Counted from the first letter of the stretch, positions 25,907-36,484 are shown. The stretch: 41,877 nt of DNA from Bacteroidota bacterium (GCA_013285685.1 JABDHD010000025.1:1-41877); one strand, 5' to 3'. The notes: a model not told the origin generated them from the letters alone. Translations and numbers: made by a program.

Positions 25907-27631
25907 TTAAAGATATTTTCGCAAACAGGTTAACAATTCCAGCGGCTGATAAGGTTTTACCAGGCAGTCTTTAAAACCGCTGGCCACCAGGTCTGCCAGC
26001 ATTTGCTCATCAACAAGGGATGCCGTTAAAGCAATAACCGGAATTTCCGGATGGTGCTTTTTCATTTCGAATATTGCGGTATAACCGTTCATCACCGGCA
26101 TATCAAGGTCCATAAGCACAATATGGAAACCATGGTCATTTTCCATGTTATTAAGTGCTTCGCTGCCATCATAAGCGCCTGTAACTGCAGCTTTAAAACC
26201 TGTTAATATTTTTTTTGCTACCATCATATTGATCTTATTATCCTCAACCAGCAATACTTTTACGCCCTTAAGGTCACCTCGCAAACTTGCATTTTTAGTC
26301 GCGGGTACCAGCTTTTCCGCATAATTAAAGGCAAGGTCAAAACTAAATTTGCTCCCAAATCCTTTTTCACTCACCAGTGTAAGGCGGCTTCCCATTAAAT
26401 TTAATATACGCTTACAAATCGTAAGACCTAAACCCGTGCCCGACACCAATTTTGTTTCATCATTATGTACCTGCCAAAAACTGTCGAATATCCTTTCCTG
26501 GTCTGCTTTTTCTATACCTATGCCGCTGTCCTCCACGCTAAATGATACAGTAATGCTCTGCTCGTTCTTTTTTGTACAAACCGCTGCCAATTTTATAAAT
26601 CCGGTATTCGTGAATTTCAGCGCATTTGACAAAAGGTTGTTAAATATCTGTGTGAGACGCAAATCGTCTGCCTGAACCACGGCATCAATTTCGGTACTCA
26701 ATTCAACAACGATCTCGACATCGTTTTCCCCGGCTAACACAACAAAAGGCCTGGATATATTCAAAAGCAGGTCACGAAGATTGAATGCTGCGGGGTGGAA
26801 ATCAAACTTCCCGGCTTCTATCTTATTAAAATCGAGGACGTCATTTACCTGTTGCAGCATATGATCTGAACAGGACTGGATAATCTGGAGATATTCGGTC
26901 TGCTTTACGGCGTTTGTTTCGTCTTTCATCAGGTTGACTACCCCAATGATACCGTTTAGCGGGGTGCGCAGCTCATGGCCCATAGTAGCGAGGAACTGGG
27001 TTTTTGCATCGATAATTTTGTTGTTTTGCTCCATCAGTTCGTCGATGTATTTCTTTTCGAAAAAGGTGTACAGCGAAGCGAAGACAATAGTTGTGCAAAT
27101 AGCGGTGATCCGGTTAACGAACGCCAGCCTGGTAACCTGCTGAACTGTAAAATCCTCCATTGGTTTTACGTACCTGCCGATGATAATGCACCCAATAAAT
27201 GAAAAGATAATGATGGAAACGAACAGGAACGATTTCCGGTATTGCGTTTGTTTAAGGTCGACAAGTAGCGGAACGGCTATCAGTAAAGGGAAAAAATATA
27301 AATACTGCTCGGATTGCAGGCCCTCCAGGCAAGCGGCAAAAATAAGCAAAGCACATACCATTGAAATGATCGAAATGGAAAGGTCTTTGATATCGCCGTT
27401 GTATTTTAACAGCATAAACATCAGGATAGAAAAGCAAAAACAGGCCACCAGGAATGAGGATACGTACATCCCGATAGAAACGTCATAAACCGATATCCCT
27501 ATTCCGGTGAACAGCGCTGTCAGGCCAACCTGAAAGGTTCTTTTGGGGACTTGCTTTATATCAAAATACTGGTCAGGGCGCTTGTCGCCAGGCTCGACCA
27601 GGCGATGGTATTTGTCTGTGATCTTTTCCAT
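25907..27631 (-). CDS. Hybrid sensor histidine kinase with receiver domain
   Basis: The 574-residue protein has about six N-terminal membrane helices (residues 33-190) with almost no periplasmic loop, so the sensor is probably within the membrane. A short coiled linker follows, then HisKA with H219 in FLATMGHELRTPLNGIIG, and HATPase_c with the N box QIFNNLLSNALKF and G boxes VEDSGIGI and GTGLGLTI. The C-terminal receiver has D508 in VLMDLDMPVMNG. There is no DNA-binding output domain, so it should pass phosphate to an HPt or another regulator that is not in view. The -7 box at 27685-27692 suits it. The propeller kinase gene lies upstream in the same direction. Confidence 0.92.
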   Translation of the reverse strand: MEKITDKYHRLVEPGDKRPDQYFDIKQVPKRTFQVGLTALFTGIGISVYDVSIGMYVSSFLVACFCFSILMFMLLKYNGDIKDLSISIISMVCALLIFAACLEGLQSEQYLYFFPLLIAVPLLVDLKQTQYRKSFLFVSIIIFSFIGCIIIGRYVKPMEDFTVQQVTRLAFVNRITAICTTIVFASLYTFFEKKYIDELMEQNNKIIDAKTQFLATMGHELRTPLNGIIGVVNLMKDETNAVKQTEYLQIIQSCSDHMLQQVNDVLDFNKIEAGKFDFHPAAFNLRDLLLNISRPFVVLAGENDVEIVVELSTEIDAVVQADDLRLTQIFNNLLSNALKFTNTGFIKLAAVCTKKNEQSITVSFSVEDSGIGIEKADQERIFDSFWQVHNDETKLVSGTGLGLTICKRILNLMGSRLTLVSEKGFGSKFSFDLAFNYAEKLVPATKNASLRGDLKGVKVLLVEDNKINMMVAKKILTGFKAAVTGAYDGSEALNNMENDHGFHIVLMDLDMPVMNGYTAIFEMKKHHPEIPVIALTASLVDEQMLADLVASGFKDCLVKPYQPLELLTCLRKYL

Positions 27632-27684
27632 GCCGGTAGTGCATTTGAAGGCTCGCCCGGTAAAATTGCCAGGTTAAACGTGTA

Positions 27685-27692
27685 CAAATATA
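27685..27692 (-). promoter_or_regulatory. Probable -7 box for the hybrid kinase gene
   Basis: Leftward TATATTTG matches TAnnTTTG, 53 bp before the ATG at 27631. In the same 335-bp gap, AAGTGTTCAC (27736-27745) and GTGAACACTT (27848-27857) are perfect 10-bp inverted repeats 102 bp apart, possibly paired operator sites. Confidence 0.4.
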
Positions 27693-27874
27693 GGAATAAC
27701 TTTTCCTACGACAGATAAGCTTCAAACGGGCGTTAAAGTGTTCACGTTTTGCACATATACACCCCCACGAACTATTAACTAAAACGTTTATTTTTAGCCG
27801 TTTAAAATTTAATGATACTCCAAATTGTTACGTTTTTGACGAATTTTGTGAACACTTAAATGATCAAAAATCAC

Positions 27875-27904
27875 CCCTGCCGTTACGCCATTTACCCCGC
27901 AGGG
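27875..27904 (-). terminator. Possible terminator of the propeller kinase gene
   Basis: CCCTGC (27875-27880) and GCAGGG (27899-27904) form a 6-bp GC-rich stem, loop 18. Read leftward, a TGATTTTTGATC stretch follows it. It lies about 60 bp past the kinase stop at 27967. Confidence 0.4.
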
Positions 27905-27966
27905 TTTGAAAAGAAACCTCCATGTTGCTGTAAATATGAAACACCGGACGTTGAACCCGTCTGCTA

Positions 27967-30900
27967 TCACACCGGCAATGAAATAATAAACTCCGAACCC
28001 TCACCTTCTTTCGAATTAACCTGTATACTACCGCCATGCCCCTTCACAACCATATCATAAGTTAAACTCAAGCCCAAACCAGTTCCTTCGCCCGTAGGTT
28101 TGGTGGTGAAAAACGGCTGCATGATCTTTTCTTTAATTGTATCCGGTATACCAACGCCGTTGTCTTTTACTTTGATGATCACCTGGCCGTTTTCGGAAGT
28201 CGTCGAAACCAATACTTCCGGTTTATAAAACGCCCCTGCTGTTTTTGCCTTTTGATTGGTGGCGTAAAAGGCATTATTGAACAGGTTAAGCAATACGCGG
28301 CCGATATCCTGCTGAACGACGGTAATTGCCGGCAGGTTTTCGCCAAAATGGGTGGTCATTTCAGCGTTAAAGCTTTTGTCTTTTGCGCGGAGGCCGTGAT
28401 AGGAGAGTTTGAAAAACTCATCCGCCAGCACGTTAATGTTGGTTAATTGCCGCTCGCCGCTGTTATTGCGCGAATGCAAGAGCATCCCTTTTACAATAAA
28501 GTCAGCGCGCTTGCCATGCTGGCTTATCTTTTGCTGATTTTCCTTAATATCCCCGGCAATGGCCTTTACTTCATCGTAATTGCCATTGTCAATACCCTGC
28601 TGCAACTCGTCGATCAATTCGGTATTTACCTCCGAAAAATTATTGACAAAATTCAATGGATTTTGTATCTCGTGGGCGATACCGGCGGTAAGTTCCCCCA
28701 ATGAAGCCATCTTTTCCGACTGGATCAGCTGCGTCTGGGCGTTTTTTAGCTCTTTAAAGGATTTTTCGAGATTATCACGCTGGGCTTCTATTTCTTCCTT
28801 TTGCTGTATTACTTCCTCGGTACGAACATGCACTTTATGTTCAAGTATGCGTTTCTCCTTTACCAGTTGCCGCGACCTTAAAGTAACAAACCCCCATATG
28901 GTACCGAAAAAAACCACTACGTAGATCGTGTACGCCCACCATGTTTGCCACCAGGGCGGGTTGATGGTAAAACTAAACTTTGCCGGCTGGCTCCATACAT
29001 TATCCGCTTCCCTGCTGATCACTTCAAAGGTATATTTGCCAGGCTTAAGGTTCATATAATTGATAGTGGAACCGTCGCCTGTTATATCGCTCCATTTTTT
29101 ATCTTTTCCGATCAATACATACCTGTATAGTGTCGAATCGTGCGGGGTTAAATTAAAACTGCTGTAATTAAACCGGATAAGGTTTTGATCGTAAGGAATG
29201 GTTAAATCAACCGGCATATTGCCGGGGCCGGTAACACCATCCCAGTTTAAACCGCTTTGCAATGCATAACTTGTGCTAAGCAGTGCTTCGTCTTTTAAAT
29301 AATGCTTTTCTTCATTGAGTTCCCAAAGCGTGTCCGTTATGGATGAATTAAACCTTTCGCGGTCCGTAAAGTACATCGGGTAGTCATAAACATTTATCCC
29401 GGTAATATAAGGGCTTGATTTAAACGTATCCTTTTTTGACAGGTCAAGCACATTTATCCCCACTTCGCCTGACCAGTAAAGGCCATCTTTTGTGATCATC
29501 GGATTATTGTAATTATTATATGCCATTGAACTAAAGCCGACCTCCCATTTTTTATTGCTGCTTACACCTTCTGCGGGAGGCTTGATCACCATTATCCTCT
29601 TCCTGCTGGTGCCCGCATAAATCCTGCCGTTATGTTGCAGTAACGACAATATTTTCTCGTTGATAGCTCCCTGTGAAGTGGATAGGAAAACGAGTTTGTC
29701 ATGTTTAATGTCTGCAATATAAATGCCCTCGTAAGTCCCCATCCATATATTGCCCTCGTCATCCGGAAACAACACTGCTTCATCTTTTAAAGCCGGGACA
29801 TTATTTAAATATTGAATAGTACCGGCCTTAGGATCGATCCTGTCTATTCCACCCGAACGCGTGCTGACCCAAATCTGTCCTTGTTTATCAATGCACGTGT
29901 TGTAAATATTTTTATCGATCAGCCAGGGTACTTTGCCAAGGCGTTTAAGCGTTTTGTTTTGCGGGTCATATACTTCTAATCCGCCACCAAAATATTCTCC
30001 TATCCACAGTCTGCCTGCCTCGTCAGCCGTAAAATCATTTATGCTATAAGTAGCTGTGGTATTACTGTCGAGGCCCTGTTTCCCGCCCATGTAGGTTATC
30101 GTTTTTCTTCCTGTATCAACTATTTCTAACCCGCTATCCGTTGAAATAATAATTGACCTATTTATTGCTTTAATATCATTTGTGTTATCGGTTGCGAGAC
30201 CCTCTTTAACGCCTAAATGCCTGCTTGTCTCCTTTTTTTGGTTCAGAATATCAACCCCATGGCCTAAAGCGGTTTGCCAGATATAGCCTTGCTGATCTTC
30301 CGTTAAACCGGCTACATATTCTTTACCGATATGGTCAATGACAGCGTTGTTGTTGCTGACCATGTTCAATCCATAAGGTGTGCCTATCCAAACCTGGCCC
30401 CGGCTATCCTGGATAATGCTTGAAAGAAAATGCGATACTAAACCATTATTTTCTTTCAGGTATTTAACTGTGCGCTTGTCAGGGTCTATTATTGTCAAAC
30501 CATCAACACCTATCCAAATCTTCCCTTCATTATCCTGTAATAATAAACTCCAAAACACTGTATGCAGGGGTAGCTGCGCTTCGTTGATAGTTTGAATGGA
30601 ATCTTTTTGAAGGTCGACCACATTGACCGTTCCTCCGTACATTGCCAACCATATACGGCCCTTATGGTCGTAAATTATACTTCCTACCGAATCTGATCTT
30701 AAGCCATTTATTTTATCGAGGTGCCTAATTCTCTTATTTTTAAGGTCGACTATATTTATCCCTCCACCACGGGTACCGATCCATATATTATCGTTTTTAT
30801 CCCTCATAATTCGTTCAGCTTCAGCAGAAGTAAACAAACCATGCGCCTTATCCAGCAATTTAATTGTACGGGTCTTCAGGTCAATAATATTTATCCCGCC

Positions 30901-31680
30901 ATCTATGAGCGTGACCCATATTCTTTGTTGTTTGTCCATCGTAAAACTGAAAGCACGAAGACCACTGACACCCTGGCCGCCGCCCAATCTTTTTAATATG
31001 CCGTCTTTCAGGTCCAGCACCGCTATCCCGCCATCATAACCGCTTAGCCAGATATTCCCAAGGTTATCCTGCACCATGCCATAGGTATACTCTTCCTTAT
31101 CGTATGATAAAATCAATAAGAGATTTTCCCCGTCATAACGGTAAAGTCCCGTTGTCGTTGCTATCCATAAAAAGCCTTCATGATCAGTAAACAAACATCT
31201 TGGATCTTTCCGCTGCGATCCCTGGTCCCCTCCAAAACCGAAAAGGTATAAATTTCCATTTTTCAATTCGGGTTTTGCCCCCTTCATCAGTTTTGGCGGC
31301 GGTAAAATGTAAGTTTTAAATTTTAGTGGATGCGATGGCAGCTTATCGATATCCAAATCCTTTTCGGGAAGGGCATTATAGTCAAACTTTGCTTCTTCAA
31401 CCGGGTATTTAAACGGTTTAAACCCGGCGGTATCATACGATTGCGCGGGCAGCTTATCCAAATCAAAAGGCTTAATCACCGGGTGCACCCGTACCGCTTT
31501 GATGCTGTCCAAATTTATTTTTACAGGTTTGCTAAGTTTTAGGGGTTGTACCACCGGCGGGGCGTATTCTGGTGGCGGGGGTTGTTCAAGGTTTGCTGAG
31601 GAATTTCGGCAGGATGAAAAGGCGATGATCACGAAAACAAATGCCGCCGGGGCCGTAATAAACCAACAGAATTTTCTCAT
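27967..31680 (-). CDS. Two-component-propeller sensor histidine kinase
   Basis: The 1237-residue protein begins with a signal/lipobox-like stretch ([11 protein letters not shown]). A Pro-rich linker follows, then two seven-bladed propellers made of Reg_prop repeats (about 150-730), seen as recurring [16 protein letters not shown] / [16 protein letters not shown] motifs. A Y_Y_Y domain (about 845-920, with [15 protein letters not shown] and [11 protein letters not shown]) comes next, then one membrane helix (about 925-948) and a coiled coil. HisKA has H1003 in [19 protein letters not shown], and HATPase_c has LLNLFNNAF and [13 protein letters not shown]. It lacks the receiver and AraC-type domains that complete classical Bacteroidota hybrid systems. 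The periplasmic propellers probably sense a polysaccharide or other extracellular ligand. A partner regulator is not adjacent; the hybrid kinase downstream has a receiver. Confidence 0.9.
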   Translation of the reverse strand: MRKFCWFITAPAAFVFVIIAFSSCRNSSANLEQPPPPEYAPPVVQPLKLSKPVKINLDSIKAVRVHPVIKPFDLDKLPAQSYDTAGFKPFKYPVEEAKFDYNALPEKDLDIDKLPSHPLKFKTYILPPPKLMKGAKPELKNGNLYLFGFGGDQGSQRKDPRCLFTDHEGFLWIATTTGLYRYDGENLLLILSYDKEEYTYGMVQDNLGNIWLSGYDGGIAVLDLKDGILKRLGGGQGVSGLRAFSFTMDKQQRIWVTLIDGGINIIDLKTRTIKLLDKAHGLFTSAEAERIMRDKNDNIWIGTRGGGINIVDLKNKRIRHLDKINGLRSDSVGSIIYDHKGRIWLAMYGGTVNVVDLQKDSIQTINEAQLPLHTVFWSLLLQDNEGKIWIGVDGLTIIDPDKRTVKYLKENNGLVSHFLSSIIQDSRGQVWIGTPYGLNMVSNNNAVIDHIGKEYVAGLTEDQQGYIWQTALGHGVDILNQKKETSRHLGVKEGLATDNTNDIKAINRSIIISTDSGLEIVDTGRKTITYMGGKQGLDSNTTATYSINDFTADEAGRLWIGEYFGGGLEVYDPQNKTLKRLGKVPWLIDKNIYNTCIDKQGQIWVSTRSGGIDRIDPKAGTIQYLNNVPALKDEAVLFPDDEGNIWMGTYEGIYIADIKHDKLVFLSTSQGAINEKILSLLQHNGRIYAGTSRKRIMVIKPPAEGVSSNKKWEVGFSSMAYNNYNNPMITKDGLYWSGEVGINVLDLSKKDTFKSSPYITGINVYDYPMYFTDRERFNSSITDTLWELNEEKHYLKDEALLSTSYALQSGLNWDGVTGPGNMPVDLTIPYDQNLIRFNYSSFNLTPHDSTLYRYVLIGKDKKWSDITGDGSTINYMNLKPGKYTFEVISREADNVWSQPAKFSFTINPPWWQTWWAYTIYVVVFFGTIWGFVTLRSRQLVKEKRILEHKVHVRTEEVIQQKEEIEAQRDNLEKSFKELKNAQTQLIQSEKMASLGELTAGIAHEIQNPLNFVNNFSEVNTELIDELQQGIDNGNYDEVKAIAGDIKENQQKISQHGKRADFIVKGMLLHSRNNSGERQLTNINVLADEFFKLSYHGLRAKDKSFNAEMTTHFGENLPAITVVQQDIGRVLLNLFNNAFYATNQKAKTAGAFYKPEVLVSTTSENGQVIIKVKDNGVGIPDTIKEKIMQPFFTTKPTGEGTGLGLSLTYDMVVKGHGGSIQVNSKEGEGSEFIISLPV

Positions 31681-31833
31681 AAAAAGGGGAAGGATAGGAA
31701 TAATTGCATAAGGTAATGTTTTTATGAGTTAATAAACAAATAATATTTGGTGTATATGCTTATATTTCAGAAGGGTATAAACGATAGAATATTTTAAAAA
31801 CATACTCGCCGAAGGTCAATATTGAAAAGTTTT

Positions 31834-32002
31834 ACCCTCTTTGCCGCGTGCGGCAGAGAGGGTGGTCGAGCGCAGCAAAGACCGGGTGAGTCTACCCGGC
31901 GGACATTACCGCCAATGCATTAGCGCCAATGTCCGCCGGGTAGACTCACCCCGAGTGCGCTGCGCTGCTCGACCCTCTCTTCACCTTCGGTGGAAAGAGG
32001 GT
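31834..32002. mobile_element. 169-bp cruciform MITE-like element
   Basis: The ends are perfect 9-bp inverted repeats (ACCCTCTTT and AAAGAGGGT). Each end folds into its own hairpin: 31834-31863 pairs 13 of 14, and 31972-32002 pairs about 12 of 14. Between them GGTCGAGC and GCTCGACC face each other. A perfect 24-bp inverted repeat (31884-31907 with 31928-31951, containing GGGTGAGTCTACCCGG) encloses a 20-bp near-palindrome around ATGCAT. The whole can fold as one cruciform. No ORF and no clear target duplication are seen. It lies in the 483-bp gap between the propeller kinase start and hom's end. The remainder of that gap holds only AT-rich DNA and the hom terminator. Confidence 0.75.
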
Positions 32003-32111
32003 AGCTGCACTTATTTTAATGTTTCGAACACTCAAGGTTTTAAACCCTTCGGGCATGGAAAATGTCGCAATAAATTTTAAAAAGTGAGTTCCCTGGTGAA
32101 AATGATAGCAA

Positions 32112-32135
32112 AAAAGGCCCCTTACGGAGCCTTTT
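32112..32135 (-). terminator. Rho-independent terminator of metY-metX-hom
   Basis: Read leftward, AAAAGGCTCC and GGGGCCTTTT pair (10 bp with one wobble) around a GTAA tetraloop and run into TTTTTTGC. It begins 29 bp past the hom stop. Confidence 0.88.
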
Positions 32136-32163
32136 AAAAACTAAAAAAACTAACAGAAAAATA

Positions 32164-33399
32164 TCAAAAGGCCTCGGCGGCTTGTTTTACTTCGGATGCC
32201 AGGTTAACGCCGCTCAGCTGGTCGGCAAAGGCGATGAATGCTTTACTATCGGCGATTAGCTGTGCATTATCGATCAGGTTTTGCAGGTTAATCTTTCCGA
32301 TCACAAACTTATAGCTGCCTGAATAATAACGCTCGTGGATATGGCCGAAATTTAAGGCTTCCAGCAGGCTTTCATCGTCATAACGCAGGTAGATATTCAG
32401 CTCGATGTTATTGGTAAAGTTGAGGTCGCGGCGCTCTTTGGCTTTTTTGTATTCATACTGGTAATCGTAGCGCAAAGCCGCAATATCCGACAATACGGCC
32501 GAACCGGTTGGGTGCCCGCCTGCGCCTTTACCAAAAAAGAATTGCTGGTCTGCAAACGCCGCCTGTACAATTACGCCATTGTATTCGTACTCAACATTGT
32601 ATAAAAACTCTTTGTCGTTTACAAATTTCGGCAGTACGAATAAGGCCACGTGCCTGTCGTCCAATTCCTTTGCAACAGGTACCAACTTTATCTTCAGGTT
32701 CTTTTCCCGCGCGTATTGCAGGTCGTGTGCTGAAAGGTTTTGGATACCCAGGTTAAATACTTCATCAGGTTGAACTACCACGCCATAAGCATGTGCGGCG
32801 GCTATAACCAACTTGTATTTGGCATCAAAACCACCCACGTCACTGGTAGGGTCGGTTTCGGCAAAGCCAAGGTCTTGCGCCTGTTTTAGCGCGCTGTCAT
32901 AATCCAGGTTCTCAATAAAACCTTTGGAAAGGATGTAATTGGACGATCCGTTAAATATCCCGCTGATAGAGTGCAGCAACTCGTTATCATAATACTCTTC
33001 CAGGTTGCGGATGATCGGTATACTGCCGCACACGGCGCCTTCGTATAATAAGGAAGTGCCATATTTGTGCTGCAAAGCGATCAACTCATTCAAATGCAGG
33101 GCGATCATTTTTTTGCTCGCCGAAACCACATTTTTGCCCGAACTTAAAGCTCTTGAAACAATTTCGAATGCAGCCTCCGTATCGTTGATCAGCTCGACAA
33201 CTGTGTTGATCTCCGGATTGTTCAGTATTTCGTCCCGCTCGACTGTAAATAAATGAGAGGGAAGCGTCCTTTTTTTAGTGGGGTCCTTTATGGCTATCTT
33301 TTTGATCTCCAGGTTCAAATGTTTGGTGCGGATAATATCATACAAGCCCTGGCCAACCACGCCGAAGCCAAAAAGCCCTATGTTTAATTTTTTACTCAT
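32164..33399 (-). CDS. hom: Homoserine dehydrogenase
   Basis: The enzyme reduces aspartate semialdehyde to homoserine with NAD(P)H. The 411-residue protein has the Rossmann motif IGLFGFGVVGQGLYD (about residues 7-21). The catalytic and substrate region carries VVSASKKMIALH, SLLYEGAVCGSIPIIRNLEEYY, GIFNGSSNYIL and DLGFAETDPTSDVGGFDAKYKLVI, the family signature. A C-terminal part of about 100 residues follows (ERYYSGSYKFVIGKINLQNLI). It is monofunctional. Its ATG overlaps the metX stop in TAATG, so it is coupled as third gene of the leftward metY-metX-hom operon. It supplies the homoserine that MetX acetylates and MetY sulfhydrylates. A clear terminator follows at 32112-32135. Confidence 0.95.
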   Translation of the reverse strand: MSKKLNIGLFGFGVVGQGLYDIIRTKHLNLEIKKIAIKDPTKKRTLPSHLFTVERDEILNNPEINTVVELINDTEAAFEIVSRALSSGKNVVSASKKMIALHLNELIALQHKYGTSLLYEGAVCGSIPIIRNLEEYYDNELLHSISGIFNGSSNYILSKGFIENLDYDSALKQAQDLGFAETDPTSDVGGFDAKYKLVIAAAHAYGVVVQPDEVFNLGIQNLSAHDLQYAREKNLKIKLVPVAKELDDRHVALFVLPKFVNDKEFLYNVEYEYNGVIVQAAFADQQFFFGKGAGGHPTGSAVLSDIAALRYDYQYEYKKAKERRDLNFTNNIELNIYLRYDDESLLEALNFGHIHERYYSGSYKFVIGKINLQNLIDNAQLIADSKAFIAFADQLSGVNLASEVKQAAEAF

Positions 33400-34454
33400 T
33401 ATGCAGTACGTTGTAATTCAATCACTTTTCCTTTCACGTCGGTCTTAAAAAAGGAGTTAATAATATTGGTTAATGCGCCGGTCTCTATCAAAAAGCCATC
33501 GTGGCCATAAAATGAATCCAGTTCAGCAAAAACCGATTTTGGGATATGCTGAAAAAGGTATTGCTGTTCTTCAATCGGGAACAATACATCTGATTTAATG
33601 CCAATGACCAGGGTGCGGGCTTTTATCAAGCTGAGCGCCTTCTCCACACCATGCCGTCCGCGGCCTACATTGTGCGCGTCCATCGCCTTCGACAAATACC
33701 AGTAGCTATAGGCATTAAAGCGTTTTACCAGCTTGTCGCCCTGGTAATTTTGGTACGATGAGGCTTTAAAATCATCCACCAAGGTATCTTTCTCTTCCTG
33801 CTGGGTTATCGAATAGGTTTTGTAGCTGCGGTAGGAAAGGAGGGCGATGCTCCTTGCTGCTTTCAGCCCTTTGTGGCCGCCATCGGGGGTATTGGCATAA
33901 AAGGTACGGTCGGCAGTGATCGCCAGCCGCTGCGACTCGTTAAAGGCCACACCCCAGGGCGAATGTTTGGCATTGCTGGCGATGAGGATTAAATTTTTTA
34001 TAAAATCAGGCGCCATAATCGCCCATTCAGCACACTGCTGCCCGCCAAGCGATCCGCCTAAAAGAATTTCGATGCTTTTAATGCCCAAATGCTCAGCCAA
34101 CAGATGATGCGCTTTAATAATATCCCTGACGGTAACCTGCGGAAAAGAGAGATAGTACGGTTGACCAGTCGCCGGATCAGTGCTCAACGGGCTGGTACTG
34201 CCATAAGCCGAACCAAGGATGTTGGCGCAAACAATGAAATGCTCTTTTGGATTAAAATAGTTGTTCTCGCCAAAAAGGCCTTTCCACCAGTCAAATACGT
34301 CCGAGTTTGCGGTAAGTGCATGGCACACCCACACCACGTTATCGCCGTTTTTATTCAGCGTTCCGTAGGTATTAAAGCCTATTTGCAGCTCCTGCAGTTG
34401 TTTACCCGACTCGAGTTTAAAGGCCTTTTTGTATTTATATATTTCTGTATTCAT
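33399..34454 (-). CDS. metX: Homoserine O-acetyltransferase
   Basis: MetX transfers acetyl from acetyl-CoA to homoserine to give O-acetylhomoserine. The 351-residue alpha/beta-hydrolase has VWVCHALTANSDV (about 42-54), ANILGSAYGSTSPLSTDPATG (about 78-97), the nucleophile S135 in LLGGSLGGQQCAEWA, and the C-terminal DSFYGHDGFLIE histidine. I place the start at the ATG at 34454 (MNTEIYKYKKAF). The frame is open to a Met seven codons earlier, but those codons lie inside a TCATTGG-word repeat tract, so the longer form is unlikely. No Shine-Dalgarno sequence is visible. It is second in the operon; a repeat-rich gap of 313 bp separates it from metY, so part of its transcription may be independent. 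Confidence 0.93.
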   Translation of the reverse strand: MNTEIYKYKKAFKLESGKQLQELQIGFNTYGTLNKNGDNVVWVCHALTANSDVFDWWKGLFGENNYFNPKEHFIVCANILGSAYGSTSPLSTDPATGQPYYLSFPQVTVRDIIKAHHLLAEHLGIKSIEILLGGSLGGQQCAEWAIMAPDFIKNLILIASNAKHSPWGVAFNESQRLAITADRTFYANTPDGGHKGLKAARSIALLSYRSYKTYSITQQEEKDTLVDDFKASSYQNYQGDKLVKRFNAYSYWYLSKAMDAHNVGRGRHGVEKALSLIKARTLVIGIKSDVLFPIEEQQYLFQHIPKSVFAELDSFYGHDGFLIETGALTNIINSFFKTDVKGKVIELQRTA

Positions 34455-34463
34455 TTTTTGTTT

Positions 34464-34500
34464 GTCATTGGTCACTGGTCATTTGTCATTGGTTGTTAGT
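34464..34500. repeat. TCATTGG/TCACTGG word tract before metX
   Basis: Words TCATTGG, TCACTGG, TCATT and TCATTGG follow each other directly upstream of the metX start. The tract decides the metX start, because an ATG inside it is in frame with the gene. Confidence 0.6.
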
Positions 34501-34540
34501 TATTTATGCTAACCTTTTTCATATAACTGAACTGTGAAGA

Positions 34541-34660
34541 ATTTTACCACAAAGACCGCTAAGGTGAAGACGCAGAGGCCGCGAAGCCTTAATAGTTTGT
34601 CAATTTATTTTTTTCTCTGTGTTCTCTGCGCCTTCTTAGTGTTCTCTGTGTTTAAAAATC
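34541..34660. repeat. Imperfect inverted repeat of CACAAAG/CTCTGTG words
   Basis: A left arm beginning ACCACAAAGACCGCTAAGG (about 34541-34583) and a right arm ending TTCTCTGTGTTT (about 34612-34660) are imperfect inverted copies. Both are made of CACAAAG/CGCAGAGG-type words. A single-armed relative lies at about 15450-15480. The unit recalls purine-rich CACGAAG elements dispersed in many environmental bacterial genomes (recollection). It lies in the metY-metX gap, which otherwise holds no gene. Confidence 0.65.
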
Positions 34661-34724
34661 CAATGTTTTTTATTTACTTATTATTCGGTCGAACCGTCGC
34701 TTGCAGCTTCTTTCGGACTTTCGG

Positions 34725-34742
34725 TCCCGATAGCTATCGGGA
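34725..34742. repeat. Perfect 18-bp palindrome in the metY-metX gap
   Basis: TCCCGATAGCTATCGGGA is a perfect palindrome flanked by TTTCGGACTTTCGG and CTTCCGGACTTC words. It sits 26 bp past the metY stop. It may be a bidirectional transcript-end hairpin or a dispersed palindromic repeat. Confidence 0.75.
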
Positions 34743-34767
34743 TTACTGACTTCCGGACTTCTTCTCT

Positions 34768-36102
<1,335 letters not shown>

Positions 36103-36166
36103 TTATTGTTTTTGATAGATTTTGTTTACTTGTTTGGCACAATGGCAGATAAATCGCCTGGTGCGG

Positions 36167-36203
36167 ACACGTATTTTTCGGGAAAGGGAAAAATGAAACG
36201 TGT
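36167..36203 (-). promoter_or_regulatory. Hairpin just after the Cys-rich leader ORF
   Basis: Reading leftward, ACACGT (36198-36203), a 3-nt bulge and ATTTTTC (36188-36194) pair with GAAAAAT (36173-36179) and ACGTGT (36167-36172). That gives 13 pairs with an 8-nt loop. It begins 7 nt after the leader stop codon, so a ribosome held at the terminal Cys codons would reach its base. No U tract follows, so it is not a textbook terminator. It may act as an attenuator, pause site or spacer for Rho. Confidence 0.6.
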
Positions 36204-36210
36204 TAAGGCT

Positions 36211-36315
36211 TTAGCAGCAACACATGCAAATTCGGCTATTCACATAGCAATATGCAGGTTGCGGCCTTAAAGGCGCCTTAAAAATGTTTTGGAGAATGCA
36301 AATTAAACTTTTCAT
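36211..36315 (-). CDS. 34-codon Cys-rich leader peptide of the metY operon
   Basis: The ORF starts with ATG (36313-36315) 8 nt after the riboswitch's closing stem and stops at TAA (36211-36213). It begins MKSLIC and ends NSRICMCCC. Six of 34 residues are Cys (6, 23, 30, 32, 33, 34), and four of the last five are Cys with a Met between them. A run of cysteine codons right before a stop is the hallmark of cysteine-sensing upstream ORFs described in mycobacteria; the present case is inferred by analogy. The position between a SAM aptamer and a hairpin, ahead of a sulfide-assimilating gene, supports a regulatory role. It has no Shine-Dalgarno sequence, as is normal here. Confidence 0.65.
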   Translation of the reverse strand: MKSLICILQNIFKAPLRPQPAYCYVNSRICMCCC

Positions 36316-36322
36316 GGTTGTT

Positions 36323-36432
36323 AATTTATATTTCCCGGGATATTTACCGGGCCAGGAATTGGCACCTTCTCCACCCTTGGAGGGTTGCCAGCGGGTAATT
36401 GAGCCTGATCTCTCGCCGCTTCTTTATAAATC
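36323..36432 (-). ncRNA. SAM riboswitch (SAM-I clan)
   Basis: The leftward transcript shows the SAM-I core. GGCAACC lies at 36383-36389 and AAGGTGCCAATTCC at 36355-36368. P1 is GATTTATA (36425-36432) with TATAAATT (36323-36330). P2 is AGCGG (36416-36420) with CCGCT (36390-36394). P3 is ACCCTCC with GGAGAAGGT. P4 is CCCGG (36347-36351) with CCGGG (36334-36338). The P2 arm has GAGAGATCAGGCTCAATTA instead of the Firmicutes kink-turn sequence, so it may be a variant subtype. It should lower metY-metX-hom expression when SAM is plentiful. The downstream platform contains the Cys-rich ORF rather than an obvious terminator. Confidence 0.85.
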
Positions 36433-36484
36433 AAAACCTGGATGAGAGGTGATGATCGATTGGTATCGCTACCAAATATTGTTG

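Noticed and set aside
31834..32002. A complete insertion sequence
   Set aside because: There is no transposase frame and no clear target duplication, so only a MITE-like or REP-like call is made.
34455..34475. Longer metX start
   Set aside because: The seven extra codons lie in a TCATTGG-word tract. The ATG at 34454 gives the usual MetX N-terminus.
34534..34749. 71-codon rightward ORF between metX and metY
   Set aside because: It consists of translated repeat words (the CACAAAG/CTCTGTG element and the palindrome) and is not gene-like.
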